From: Planktothrix sp. PCC 11201
GTDB lineage: Bacteria > Cyanobacteriota > Cyanobacteriia > Cyanobacteriales > Microcoleaceae
NCBI RefSeq assembly: GCF_900009135.1
Contig: NZ_LT797700.1
Location: 49,019 to 113,018 of the forward strand
Reading direction: 5' to 3'
DNA: 64,000 nucleotides
Under the pieces are notes generated by a model. The model did no database searches. It was not told the DNA's origin and saw only the letters and a list, made by a program, of their open reading frames with translations. Positions 35,823 to 45,031 of the stretch are shown one piece after another. Position numbers and translations under genes: made by a program. Every line of letters begins with the position of its first letter. Position 1 is the first letter of the stretch.

Positions 35823-37568
35823 CTAATTTCTCAACCATCGAAATAGGGGAAGAATGAAATAGTGAGTTATTCCTAAACAGAAAGCTGTTGTGCCACTGAG
35901 TAACGCCATAAATCCTAAATTATGCCAAAATTGGGATAGATTAGGGTGTTGAATTTTAGTAGGAAACTGTAACAGTTCTTGAGGCAAAATATTAAATTGA
36001 TTAAAACCTAAAAATAGAGTAGTAACGGTTAATAAAACAAATATCCCCTGAAATATTTGATCATTGCGTAACCCTAAACCTAAAGTTACTAACCCGGCGG
36101 CTATTCCTAAAGGGAGTTGATGAAACAATTCTAATTCCCATCCCTGAAGACCTATATTTCCGAATTGATTGATCAGTTGTCCACTAGCTCCCCCCACAAT
36201 ATAGCCTAACATTCCCATAATCCCAGCTAACCAATAACGGCGACGTTGACCGAAACCTCCCGCATCGGTTAATCCAATTCCAGCGCCTAATCCGGCTAAT
36301 CCCCAAACTAACACTTCCGCACCTAAAGTTAGGGGAACATTCGGTAAAATCTGGGGTAATTCTTGGGCTAAAACCACAGTAATTTTTTCTCCTAATCCCG
36401 AAAAATAAATTAATATTGATCCAATTACTGTTCCGACAATTGATCCAGTTCCAGCTAAGGCAATTTCCCAACTGGTTTCGACTAAACCCCGCACAGAATG
36501 TATGGTTAATTTTCCTAGTCCAAATACCAGTTGAATTAATTTTTTATCCCATTGAATTAAAGTCGTTGTCAGATGATTAAGGAACTGTTGATGGGAAGAC
36601 ATCATCCGTCGAGGATGTTTTTTCTGTCGAATAATTCTAAAAATATCTGTTTGAATTTCTTTGGCGGTTTGGGGACGTTGACGGGGATCGAGTTGCACCA
36701 TTCGCTCTAATAAATTAGCAAATCCGGCACTAACCAGGGCTTTTTCTCGCCAACGCAATTCTCCTGTGTAAGCATCATCTAAGTCCCCGGGAAATTGACC
36801 CGTTAATAAATGAATACAGGTGCGCCCCAAGGCATAAAAATCCGTTGCTGGCCCGACCACCGCCCCCATCACCTGTTCCGGGGGACTATATCCGGCGGAA
36901 ATTAGGCGGGTACTACTGCGGGGGCTACTTTCGCGATCGCCATGGGGGACAGAGCCAATTTGTTTAGCCCCTCCAAAGTCAATCATCACCAGTTGGGTGT
37001 CCGAAACCTGACCCCCCTTGCCGCCGGATGTCATCCGTAACATCACGTTTGAGGGTTTGATGTCTCGATGAATGATTTGATGGCCATGCAATTCCCTTAA
37101 TATATCTAAGGCTTGGGATAGCCAACTGATCACCCAGTCTTCGGGACAGCCTTGGGGATATTGCTCTAAAATTTCCTGTAGGGTGGGGCCATTAATTTTT
37201 TCCATCACCAAACAGGGGAGATGGCCTTCGGAGCCGTTGCGTTTTTTTAAATAAAAATAGCCATCTGCCTCGACCCTAGGAACTCCTGGATGGCGTAATT
37301 GGGCTAAAACCGCCGCTTCGTGTTCAAAGAGTTCTAAGGCTTTCGGGGAGGGTTCCACCAGGACTTTTAAGACTTTTTCGGTTTGGGCTTTGAGATCCCA
37401 GACGGTATAAAGGCGGGAAAATCCCCCGGTTCCTAAATTGTGTAAAGGAATATAGCGTTGGTTCAGTTGTAGGGGGGCGCCACAACTCTGACAAAATTTA
37501 TTCCCCCAAGGTTGATTTGAGGGATGGGAGCATTGGGGATTAATACAATGGATAGTGGGTGAAGTCAC
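35823..37568 (-). CDS. Membrane Ser/Thr protein kinase with zinc-ribbon N-terminus
   Basis: 581 residues. Residues 6-35 hold four cysteines in a zinc-ribbon arrangement (CINPQC, CQSCG). The kinase domain spans about 45-300: glycine loop LGTGGFSRLY, Lys in VLKVLV, HRDIKPSNVML, and MIDFGGAKQ as the DFG region. All catalytic residues are present, so it is probably active. After a linker, residues 325-580 contain about six hydrophobic segments (FGLGKL, AGTGSIVGTVIGSILIYFSG, VWGLAGLGAGIGLTDAG and others) that anchor it in the membrane. Its substrate is unknown. This zinc-ribbon plus kinase form is frequent in filamentous cyanobacteria. It is transcribed away from the rbcL promoter region. Confidence 0.88.
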   Translation of the reverse strand: MTSPTIHCINPQCSHPSNQPWGNKFCQSCGAPLQLNQRYIPLHNLGTGGFSRLYTVWDLKAQTEKVLKVLVEPSPKALELFEHEAAVLAQLRHPGVPRVEADGYFYLKKRNGSEGHLPCLVMEKINGPTLQEILEQYPQGCPEDWVISWLSQALDILRELHGHQIIHRDIKPSNVMLRMTSGGKGGQVSDTQLVMIDFGGAKQIGSVPHGDRESSPRSSTRLISAGYSPPEQVMGAVVGPATDFYALGRTCIHLLTGQFPGDLDDAYTGELRWREKALVSAGFANLLERMVQLDPRQRPQTAKEIQTDIFRIIRQKKHPRRMMSSHQQFLNHLTTTLIQWDKKLIQLVFGLGKLTIHSVRGLVETSWEIALAGTGSIVGTVIGSILIYFSGLGEKITVVLAQELPQILPNVPLTLGAEVLVWGLAGLGAGIGLTDAGGFGQRRRYWLAGIMGMLGYIVGGASGQLINQFGNIGLQGWELELFHQLPLGIAAGLVTLGLGLRNDQIFQGIFVLLTVTTLFLGFNQFNILPQELLQFPTKIQHPNLSQFWHNLGFMALLSGTTAFCLGITHYFILPLFRWLRN

Positions 37569-38120
37569 AATGGGCGGTGAACAGTCGCGGTATTGGGTTA
37601 ATAACCATCTTAACGAACAGTTCCACCCATAGCCCAGTTTTATTATGATTGACTTAAATCAATTGCTAATAAATTTACTATAGACTATATACTATCTATA
37701 GACCTTGAAACTTAAAATTAGGGATGAAACTGTATACCCATCGAAAGTGGACAAGACCCAATTTCCCTAGCCTAACTTTAAATTTGAAATCCGAAATTAC
37801 CGATGATGTTCTGCTTGACAATGGACTATGATTATGCAGTCTAAATTTCAGAAAATAGTTAAGTAAAACCACTTATTCTGTTAACCAGAATTTATTTCAT
37901 AAGACTTAATATAAAAAAGATCGTTTTAGTGATATACACGCGAAAAAACACAGGGGATCTGAGGGAAATATTCCAAAATAAGAAGAAATATAAACAAATG
38001 TTATAAAAATATTAAAAAGATTCAACGTTGCAATGACTCGTTTCTTGATACTATTTTAATCAATTGCCAATCCGTGCATAAAATAATCGATTCCTAAACA
38101 AAGGGAGCTTTAAGGGAGAT
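37569..38120 (+). promoter_or_regulatory. Upstream region of the rbcLXS operon
   Basis: This 552-base AT-rich stretch between divergent genes holds no gene. TTGACA occurs at 37816-37821 with no convincing -10 at the right spacing. Long A/T tracts (37900-38000) and AAGGGAG just before the rbcL ATG (ribosome binding site) are visible. Operators for RbcR/NdhR-type regulators would be expected here, but I cannot point to a reliable one. Confidence 0.5.
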
Positions 38121-39551
38121 ATGTCTTACTCTCAAACACAAACCAAGTCCAAATCTGGCTACAAAGCCGGTGTACAGGACTATAAACTGACCTATTACAC
38201 GCCTGACTATACACCAAAAGATACAGACGTTCTGGCTGCTTTTCGGATGAGTCCTCAACCTGGAGTTCCTCCCGAAGAAGCTGGCGCGGCTGTTGCTGCT
38301 GAATCCTCCACTGGAACTTGGACAACGGTGTGGACGGACTTACTGACTGACCTCGACCGCTATAAAGGTCGTTGCTATGAAGTCGAACCCGTTCCCGGTG
38401 AAGATAACCAATATATTTGCTACGTCGCCTATCCTCTGGATCTGTTTGAGGAAGGTTCCGTCACCAACTTGCTGACCTCTTTAGTCGGTAACGTGTTTGG
38501 TTTTAAAGCCCTGCGGTCATTGCGTTTAGAAGATTTACGCATCCCCATCGCTTACCTGAAAACCTTCCAAGGCCCTCCCCACGGGATTACCGTTGAGCGC
38601 GATAAATTAAACAAATACGGTCGCCCTCTCCTCGGTTGTACAATTAAGCCTAAACTCGGTCTGTCTGCCAAAAACTATGGCCGCGCCGTCTATGAGTGCT
38701 TACGCGGTGGCTTAGACTTCACCAAAGACGACGAAAACATCAACTCCCAGCCCTTTATGCGCTGGCGCGATCGCTTCCTGTTCGTTCAAGAAGCCATCGA
38801 AAAAGCTCAAGCAGAAACAGGGGAAATTAAAGGTCACTACTTAAACGTGACCGCCCCCACCTGCGAAGAAATGATGGAACGGGCTGAATTCGCTAAAGAA
38901 ATCAAAACCCCGATCATCATGCACGACTACCTTACGGGTGGTTTCACTGCTAATACCACCTTGGCCAAATGGTGTCGTCGTAATGGCATTCTGCTCCACA
39001 TTCACCGTGCTATGCACGCTGTGATTGACCGTCAGAAAAATCACGGGATTCACTTCCGCGTGTTAGCCAAATGCTTACGGATGTCTGGTGGTGACCACCT
39101 GCACTCCGGTACCGTTGTGGGTAAACTGGAAGGGGAAAAAGGCATCACCATGGGCTTTGTTGACCTGATGCGTGAAGATCACGTTGAGGTTGATCGCTCT
39201 CGTGGGATCTACTTTACCCAAGATTGGGCTTCTATGCCTGGTGTAATGCCCGTGGCTTCCGGTGGGATTCACGTTTGGCATATGCCCGCCCTGGTGGAAA
39301 TCTTCGGCGATGACTCTTGCTTACAGTTCGGTGGTGGAACTCTCGGACACCCCTGGGGTAATGCTCCTGGTGCTACCGCTAACCGTGTGGCCCTCGAAGC
39401 TTGTGTTCAAGCGCGTAACGAAGGTCGCAACCTCATGCGTGAAGGCGGCGACGTTATCCGTGAAGCTTGCAAATGGTCTCCTGAACTGGCCGTTGCTTGC
39501 GAACTCTGGAAAGAAATCAAGTTTGAGTTCGAGTCGATGGATACCGTCTAA
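38121..39551 (+). CDS. rbcL: Ribulose-1,5-bisphosphate carboxylase/oxygenase large subunit, form IB
   Basis: 476 residues, the usual length. It fixes CO2 onto RuBP in the carboxysome. Key sites are all visible: GLLGC-like [19 protein letters not shown] (active-site Lys), [20 protein letters not shown] with the Lys that is carbamylated and the Mg ligands Asp and Glu, [12 protein letters not shown], and [16 protein letters not shown]. The N-terminus ([21 protein letters not shown]) is cyanobacterial. Codon use is noticeably GC-richer with C-ending codons than in the neighbours, as expected for a very highly expressed gene. A ribosome binding site AAGGGAG precedes the ATG. It is the first gene of rbcL-rbcX-rbcS. 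Confidence 0.99.
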   Translation: MSYSQTQTKSKSGYKAGVQDYKLTYYTPDYTPKDTDVLAAFRMSPQPGVPPEEAGAAVAAESSTGTWTTVWTDLLTDLDRYKGRCYEVEPVPGEDNQYICYVAYPLDLFEEGSVTNLLTSLVGNVFGFKALRSLRLEDLRIPIAYLKTFQGPPHGITVERDKLNKYGRPLLGCTIKPKLGLSAKNYGRAVYECLRGGLDFTKDDENINSQPFMRWRDRFLFVQEAIEKAQAETGEIKGHYLNVTAPTCEEMMERAEFAKEIKTPIIMHDYLTGGFTANTTLAKWCRRNGILLHIHRAMHAVIDRQKNHGIHFRVLAKCLRMSGGDHLHSGTVVGKLEGEKGITMGFVDLMREDHVEVDRSRGIYFTQDWASMPGVMPVASGGIHVWHMPALVEIFGDDSCLQFGGGTLGHPWGNAPGATANRVALEACVQARNEGRNLMREGGDVIREACKWSPELAVACELWKEIKFEFESMDTV

Positions 39552-39553
39552 TT

Positions 39554-39645
39554 GATTTGAGATTCAGGATTTTGGATTTTGGGTCAGACTTGACAAGTCA
39601 GGTCGGTTGTAGTTACAACTCAATCCAAAATCTAAAATCTCAATC
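39554..39645 (+). repeat. Inverted repeat in the rbcL-rbcX spacer
   Basis: GATTTGAGATT...GATTTTGGATTTT (39554-39580) is nearly complementary to CAATCCAAAATCTAAAATCTC (39621-39645). In the loop the palindrome GACTTGACAAGTC forms its own small stem. The arms consist of GATTTTG-type heptamers common as repeats in cyanobacteria. As RNA it could protect the rbcL 3' end or lower read-through into rbcX. Confidence 0.6.
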
Positions 39646-39672
39646 CATCATCAAGAGGGTTAGGGTCAGCCT

Positions 39673-40077
39673 ATGGATATCAAACAAGTTGCGAAAGAAA
39701 CATCGAAGGTGCTGGCAAGTTACCTGACCTATCAGGCTGTAAGAATTATCACGAATCAACTTCGGGAAACAAACCCTGGAAAAGCAATCTGGCTAAGTGA
39801 ATTTTCCTCAACGGGAAAAATTCAGGACGGGGAGGCCTATCTACAGGAAATGCTCCAAGAAAGTCATGAGATGGCGTTTCGGATTATGACGGTACGGGAA
39901 CATCTGGTACAGGAAGTTTCTGATTATTTACCGGAAATGGTTCGTGAAAATATTCAAAAAGCTAATATAGATTATCGCCGTCAGTATTTAGAACGAATTA
40001 CGCAACTGAGTAGTGTTGAATCTAACCCGGAGATCGAATTACAAACGGACTCAGAACCGAACCCCGACTTGCGGTGA
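39673..40077 (+). CDS. rbcX: RuBisCO assembly chaperone RbcX
   Basis: 134 residues. RbcX binds the C-terminal peptide of newly folded RbcL and helps form the RbcL8 core before RbcS joins. The sequence follows the family throughout: KETSKVLASYLTYQAVR at the start, GEAYLQEMLQE, MAFRIMTVREHLVQEV and YRRQYLERITQLS. The helical bundle is complete and the last 15 residues form a variable acidic tail. Its place between rbcL and rbcS is the standard order in many cyanobacteria. Confidence 0.96.
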   Translation: MDIKQVAKETSKVLASYLTYQAVRIITNQLRETNPGKAIWLSEFSSTGKIQDGEAYLQEMLQESHEMAFRIMTVREHLVQEVSDYLPEMVRENIQKANIDYRRQYLERITQLSSVESNPEIELQTDSEPNPDLR

Positions 40078-40143
40078 GTTTCAAGGATGATGACCACTGC
40101 GATCGCCTATTAACCTTTAGTGGATTTAACTTTAGAAACAACA

Positions 40144-40479
40144 ATGCGGACATTACCAAAAGAACGTCGTTTTGAAACGTTATCCTATCTTCCTCCCTTG
40201 ACTGATGCTCAAATCGTCAAGCAAGTCCAATATATTCTGGATCAAGGATATATCCCGGGTGTGGAATTTAGTGAATCTTCCGAACCCACCCAACATTATT
40301 GGACGCTGTGGAAACTGCCTTTATTCAATGCTACTACTTCTCAAGAAGTTTTGAATGAAGTTCAAGCTTGCCGCCAAGAAAATTCTAAATCCTATATCCG
40401 TGTGATGGGTTTTGATAACGTGAAGCAGTGCCAAGTGTTAAGCTTCATCGTCCACAAACCCAGTAGCTCTTTATACTAA
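40144..40479 (+). CDS. rbcS: RuBisCO small subunit
   Basis: 111 residues from ATG 40144, which gives the normal start [21 protein letters not shown]. The frame runs on upstream to a GTG at 40120, but that would add eight residues absent from the family. Typical signatures are [23 protein letters not shown] and YIRVMGFDN. It caps the RbcL8 core and is needed for activity and carboxysome packing. It lies 66 bases after rbcX and is followed by a strong terminator. Confidence 0.98.
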   Translation: MRTLPKERRFETLSYLPPLTDAQIVKQVQYILDQGYIPGVEFSESSEPTQHYWTLWKLPLFNATTSQEVLNEVQACRQENSKSYIRVMGFDNVKQCQVLSFIVHKPSSSLY

Positions 40480-40571
40480 GTAGGGTTTGAGATTGAATGA
40501 GTTAGGGCGACATGAATCATCCCCTAACTCGCTAATTTCTTAAAACTATTTTAGAACTTGAGCCAAATTTG

Positions 40572-40596
40572 AGCAGGGAATCTCCCTGCTTTTTTT
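40572..40596 (+). terminator. Rho-independent terminator of the rbcLXS operon
   Basis: AGCAGGGA, loop ATC, TCCCTGCT, followed by a run of seven T. It lies 92 bases after the rbcS stop. Confidence 0.9.
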
Positions 40597-40644
40597 AGTC
40601 GTAAGCTTTAAGATTAAATTTTATACTTAACTTAAACGGATGTT

Positions 40645-42267
40645 ATGCCCCGTCTCTGGAACTTTTTCAAAGGAATTCGCCCTCAAATTCTGAGGTTATT
40701 TTTAATTGTTGTTATTGTTATTGGTATTGCCTTTCGGTTTGTAGCTTTAGATGGAAAAATCTATTGGCATGATGAGGTTTATACTACCTTGCGAGCTGCT
40801 GGATATACGGGTCAAGAATTTACTCAGGAATTCTATCAGAATCGCATTGTTTCCCCCGTTGACCTCCTCAAATATCAACAACTGAAACCTAATAGTACCC
40901 CCCTAGATACCCTCAATTCTCTAGCCACAGAAGATCCTCAACATTCTCCGTTTTATTTTTTATTAGCACGGGTCTGGATGTTTTTGTTTGGGGGTTCTAT
41001 TTTTGCTTCTCGGTTTTTACCTGCTTTAATTAGTTTAATTTCCCTGCCATTTATGTATTTATTGGCTTGGGAATTATTTCAATCTTCCCAAACCGCTTTA
41101 CTGGCTACAGCTTTTTTAGCCCTATCTCCCTTTGATATTTTATTTGCTCAAACTGCCCGACAATATAGTTTACTTACCTTAATGGTAATTGCTGCTGGTT
41201 ATGCCTTACTAAAAGCGATTCGTTGGCGTCATCCTTTATTTTGGGCAGGTTATAGTTTAGCCTGTATTTTTGGACTCTATACCCATATTTTATTCGGGTT
41301 AACAATGATGGGGCATGGGGCTTATATTCTGTTATTGAGTATGGAGTCTTCACAATCTTTTAGAAAACGAAAACGCTTTACTTTTTCTCCGTTATTATTG
41401 GAATTTTTAGGGGCTGTTGCGATCACAATTTTAGCTTTTAGTCCTTGGCTAATTATTTTAATCAATAATTTACAACGGGCGATGGATGTTACCAATTGGT
41501 CAAGCAATTCCATCAGTTTACTAAATTTAAGCAAGTTTTGGATTTTGAGTTTTACTTCTGTATTTGTTGATATAAATTTCGATTTTAATAGTATTCAGAT
41601 GTATTTACTCAGACTTCCTTTTGTGATATTAATTCTGGCGGCATTATTTCAAATTAGCCAACAAACTAATCGACAAACTCGCCTATTTATTTGGACATCT
41701 ATTTTAGTTCCCTTTTTAATATTAGCCCTACCCGATGTGCTTTTGGGAGGAGGACGTTCTGCGGTAACATGCTTTCTAATTCCCTGTTTTCCCGCCCTTC
41801 AATTAGCCGTTGCTTATTTGTTTTCTACCCATATTAAAAGTAATAAAAATTCCTTGATTGATGGAGAAAAAGTTTGGCGAGGACTACTAGCAATAGTTTT
41901 TACATTTAGCTTAATTTCTATTAGTATGAGTGCGAATGCTCAAAGCTGGTGGCATCAAGTTCCCAGTTTTGAAAATCCTCAAATTGCCCAAGAATTAAAT
42001 AAAAATAAATCCGCCACTCTCATCGTCGATCACGGGAGTTATTATACAAATTTAGGGAATATTATTTCTCTGAGTTATGAATTAAACCCTGATATTAAAC
42101 TACTGATGGTTAATTCCGAACCCAATCTATTATTACTCCCCCTAGGGCCAAAGGTTTTTGTTCTTAACCCCTCTGAGGAATTACGCCAAACCATTAAAAA
42201 TGAAAACTATCAATTAGAAAAAGTAGAAAAAGTTGATCAAAAATCACGACTCTGGGAACTCAAGTAA
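40645..42267 (+). CDS. GT39/ArnT-like membrane glycosyltransferase
   Basis: 540 residues with about ten hydrophobic helices. The first periplasmic loop has FRFVALDGKIYWHDEVYTTLRA, where the acidic pair (HDE) matches the catalytic Asp-Glu of polyprenyl-phosphate-sugar transferases (GT39/GT83/ArnT). SRFLPALISLISLPFMYLLA and FDILFAQTARQYSLL are also family-like. Such enzymes move a sugar from a lipid phosphate to a protein, lipid or polymer outside the cell. The C-terminal soluble domain (about 430-540) is normal for the group. The acceptor cannot be told. It starts just after the rbc terminator and is followed by the ATP-grasp gene at 85 bases, so the two may be co-transcribed. Confidence 0.82.
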   Translation: MPRLWNFFKGIRPQILRLFLIVVIVIGIAFRFVALDGKIYWHDEVYTTLRAAGYTGQEFTQEFYQNRIVSPVDLLKYQQLKPNSTPLDTLNSLATEDPQHSPFYFLLARVWMFLFGGSIFASRFLPALISLISLPFMYLLAWELFQSSQTALLATAFLALSPFDILFAQTARQYSLLTLMVIAAGYALLKAIRWRHPLFWAGYSLACIFGLYTHILFGLTMMGHGAYILLLSMESSQSFRKRKRFTFSPLLLEFLGAVAITILAFSPWLIILINNLQRAMDVTNWSSNSISLLNLSKFWILSFTSVFVDINFDFNSIQMYLLRLPFVILILAALFQISQQTNRQTRLFIWTSILVPFLILALPDVLLGGGRSAVTCFLIPCFPALQLAVAYLFSTHIKSNKNSLIDGEKVWRGLLAIVFTFSLISISMSANAQSWWHQVPSFENPQIAQELNKNKSATLIVDHGSYYTNLGNIISLSYELNPDIKLLMVNSEPNLLLLPLGPKVFVLNPSEELRQTIKNENYQLEKVEKVDQKSRLWELK

Positions 42268-42352
42268 CAAAATCTTGCAATTCTTATCGAAACTGCTATG
42301 GGGTTAATCCCCTGAACTAATATAGAGATATCGGGTTCAATAGGTTAGAGTT

Positions 42353-43936
42353 ATGGTTGTAGTGCATCACTCCCAGGAAAACACAATTCAACGGTTTCGA
42401 GAACTGCAAACTCAACTTCGGCAACGCTTTCAAAGTTTAAGCGATCAGGAATTAGAGGATCAGGATGTCGTTGTAATTCCGTCATTGAGTTTAGATAGCC
42501 ACCAATTAGAAAAAATTCCGGGTTCCCATCAGTATGAAGAACGATTACTCTTTTCTTTAATTCGATTACGCAATCCTAGAATGCGGTTAATTTATGTGTC
42601 TTCCCAACCCATTCACCCCACCGTAATTGATTATTATTTACACCTAATGCCCGGAATTCCTATTAGTCATATTCGGGATCGTTTATTGTTATTTTCAACC
42701 TATGATACTTCTCCCAAACCCTTAACCCAAAAAATTTTAGAACGTCCCCGTTTAATTTCTCGAATTCATCAAGTTTTAAGACCCAATCAATCCTATATGA
42801 TTTGTTTTAATTCCACCCCCCTAGAACGGGAATTATCTGTACAATTAGATATCCCATTATTTGGGGTTGATCCTGACTTAAATTATTGGGGAACTAAAAG
42901 TGGCAGTCGGCAAATCTTTGCCGAAGCAGGTATTCCCCATCCCGACGGTAGTGGTTTAGTTTTTAATACGGAAGATTTAACTAAAGTAACCTTAGAGTTA
43001 TGGAGTCGTCAACCGAACTTAAACCGAATTGTGGTTAAACTAAATCAGGGATTTTCTGGAGAAGGAAATGCCCTATTAGATTTAAGACCTCTGCAAGATT
43101 TAAACCTTGATGAAAGAGAGAAAATTCTCAAAAATTACTGGAATAAATTAAGTTTTCAAGCCCCGAATGAAACCTGGGAAACTTTTCGCGATCGCATTTC
43201 TCAATTAGGGGCAATTGTAGAGGTTTTTATTGAAGGAGAAATCAAAGAATCTCCTAGTGTTCAGTGTGAAATTACTCCCAATGGCAAGACTCAAATTATC
43301 TCCACCCATGATCAAATTTTAGGGGGCCCCGATGGTCAAATTTTCCAAGGTTGTCGATTTCCAGCCCAAGCCGCCTATCGATTAAAATTGCAAGAAATGG
43401 GAGAAAAAATTGGTCAAAATTTAGCCAATAAAGGGGCATTAGAACGGTTTGGTGTAGATTTTATTGCGGTCTACAAACCGGACAGTTTAGATTGGGATTT
43501 ACAGGCGATAGAAATTAACCTCCGTCGAGGGGGCACCACCCATCCATTTATGACTTTAAAGTTATTAACCAATGGATATTATGATTTACAAACCGGGTTA
43601 TTTTATAGTCGAAAATCTCAACCTAAATTTTATATTGCTTCGGATAATTTGCAACATAACAAGTATCAGGGATTATTACCTAATGATTTAATGGATATTA
43701 TTGTTAATCATCAATTGCATTTTGATAGTAGTACGGAAACGGGAACAGTTTTTCACTTAATGGGGTGTTTATCTCGTTATGGAAAGTTAGGATTAACTTG
43801 TATTGGTGATTCTCCTGAACAGGCGCAAGACATTTATGATCGAGTGGTAGATGTTCTCAATCAAGAAACGGAAATTCAACCCTTTAAAAGTTGGGAAAAC
43901 TATTGTTTATCCACAGCTATCCCCCTAGTTTTTTGA
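42353..43936 (+). CDS. ATP-grasp ligase related to the PGM1-type peptide ligases
   Basis: 527 residues. The N-terminal half (1-190) is a pre-ATP-grasp region (VVVIPSLSLDSHQLEKI, MRLIYVSSQPIHPTVIDYYL). The ATP-grasp core follows: VVKLNQGFSGEGNALLDL (ATP-binding), VEVFIEGEIKESPSVQCEI, STHDQILGGPDGQIFQGC, and AIEINLRRGGTTHPFM with Glu and Asn as Mg ligands. Members join a carboxylate to an amine, and relatives form peptide bonds in pheganomycin-type biosynthesis. The sequence supports a carboxylate-amine ligase; the substrates are unknown. It is followed by a gap with a GCGATCGC site and then the toxin-antitoxin pair. Confidence 0.8.
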   Translation: MVVVHHSQENTIQRFRELQTQLRQRFQSLSDQELEDQDVVVIPSLSLDSHQLEKIPGSHQYEERLLFSLIRLRNPRMRLIYVSSQPIHPTVIDYYLHLMPGIPISHIRDRLLLFSTYDTSPKPLTQKILERPRLISRIHQVLRPNQSYMICFNSTPLERELSVQLDIPLFGVDPDLNYWGTKSGSRQIFAEAGIPHPDGSGLVFNTEDLTKVTLELWSRQPNLNRIVVKLNQGFSGEGNALLDLRPLQDLNLDEREKILKNYWNKLSFQAPNETWETFRDRISQLGAIVEVFIEGEIKESPSVQCEITPNGKTQIISTHDQILGGPDGQIFQGCRFPAQAAYRLKLQEMGEKIGQNLANKGALERFGVDFIAVYKPDSLDWDLQAIEINLRRGGTTHPFMTLKLLTNGYYDLQTGLFYSRKSQPKFYIASDNLQHNKYQGLLPNDLMDIIVNHQLHFDSSTETGTVFHLMGCLSRYGKLGLTCIGDSPEQAQDIYDRVVDVLNQETEIQPFKSWENYCLSTAIPLVF

Positions 43937-44103
43937 TGCTTAATTGTTGTGAGCGATCGCCTATTCTTAAGTTACGAACTAAAGAATGCAATCTCAACGC
44001 TAATTTCCCACCAAAAAGCCCAGTTCCTCCGGTGAATCATACATTTTTTATAACTTCAAATAGTGTATAATAAAACTGAATTAGATTATAAAAGGATAGT
44101 TCT

Positions 44104-44478
44104 ATGACTGCCAACTTAATTCAATCGTCATCTCCATCTATTGCCAAATTGACTTATCCGGTGTTAATTCAAAAACAAAATCAAGAATATATAGTAACAG
44201 TATTAGGTTTAGATTGTAAAGCTAAGGGTGCAAGTCGAGAAGCAGCACTAGAACAATTATTAGAACAAGTTAATGCTATTCTGAAACAAGGTGAAATTGT
44301 GCAACTGGAAATTCCTCTACCCAAACCAGAACATCCTTGGATGAAGTTTGCAGGAATGTATAAAGATAACCCGCTTTTTGATGAAGTACAAGATTATATA
44401 AAAGCTGATCGGAAGCAACTTGATGCTGAAATGGAAGAATATTATTGTCAACTTGAAGCAAAGGAGGAAGTAAAGTGA
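44104..44478 (+). CDS. Antitoxin of a VapBC-like pair (HicB-like N-terminus)
   Basis: 124 residues. The N-terminal part (LTYPVLIQKQNQEYIVTVLG, REAALEQLLEQV) resembles the HicB-type fold. The C-terminal part (HPWMKFAGMYKDNPLFDEV, then a charged helix) has the form common for cyanobacterial VapB antitoxins, where it wraps the PIN toxin. It has no clear DNA-binding domain. TATAAT at 44066-44071 and AAAGGAT at 44091-44097 serve as -10 and ribosome binding site. The stop overlaps the toxin start (GTGA), so translation is coupled. It blocks the downstream nuclease and probably represses its own promoter. Confidence 0.75.
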   Translation: MTANLIQSSSPSIAKLTYPVLIQKQNQEYIVTVLGLDCKAKGASREAALEQLLEQVNAILKQGEIVQLEIPLPKPEHPWMKFAGMYKDNPLFDEVQDYIKADRKQLDAEMEEYYCQLEAKEEVK

Positions 44479-44909
44479 GTTTGTGGGTACTAGATACAGA
44501 TCATATTACACTTTTTGAAAATCAGCATCCTGTAGTTATACAGCGTGTTATGGAAACTGATCCTGATGAGATTACTGTTACTATTATTACAGTAGAAGAA
44601 CAAATGAAAGGATGGTTAAATGCGATCCAGCAATCTTCTCAATCTAATCGATTAATTTGGGGATATAAAGGTTTACAAGATGGATTAAAGTTCTTTCAAA
44701 CAATTCAAGTATTAGATTTTGATCAGGATGCTTACAATTGCTACATAGACTTAGTACGTCAAAAAGTTAGAATTGGGACAAGAGATTTACGCATTGCTGC
44801 AACTGTAATTTCTAAAAATGGAATTTTAGTAACACGAAATCGACAGGATTTTGAACGAGTTCCTGGGTTAAGCTTTGAAGATTGGAGTATTGAAAATATG
44901 GGTGTTTAA
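44475..44909 (+). CDS. vapC: VapC-type PIN-domain ribonuclease toxin
   Basis: 144 residues from a GTG that overlaps the antitoxin stop by four bases. The PIN acidic residues are visible: WVLDTDHITLFE (Asp7), the Glu in VTIITVEEQMKG, RIGTRDLRIAATVI (Asp), and LVTRNRQDFERVPGL. VapC toxins cut tRNA or rRNA when the antitoxin is degraded. All catalytic positions are intact, so it is probably active. The fragment at 32918-33025 is the end of a different family member. Confidence 0.9.
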   Translation: MSLWVLDTDHITLFENQHPVVIQRVMETDPDEITVTIITVEEQMKGWLNAIQQSSQSNRLIWGYKGLQDGLKFFQTIQVLDFDQDAYNCYIDLVRQKVRIGTRDLRIAATVISKNGILVTRNRQDFERVPGLSFEDWSIENMGV

Positions 44910-45031
44910 ACGGTGCGACCAATTGACTAATTTTTAATTCCGTTATTAATTAATAAACACACTCTAATTAGGCTGCATTTCTAATAATTTTAGGTTAATA
45001 ATGGGATAACAATTCCTTGATCACTTGTTAT

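Noticed and set aside
37816..37845. TTGACA as the rbcL promoter -35
   Set aside because: No acceptable -10 lies 16-19 bases downstream, and it is 300 bases from the start codon. The true promoter cannot be fixed from sequence alone.
39262..39555. 97-codon frame within rbcL in another reading frame
   Set aside because: A shadow of the C-rich rbcL codons. rbcL itself is unmistakable.
40120..40143. GTG start eight codons before rbcS
   Set aside because: The extra residues are absent from RbcS proteins. The ATG at 40144 gives the usual N-terminus.
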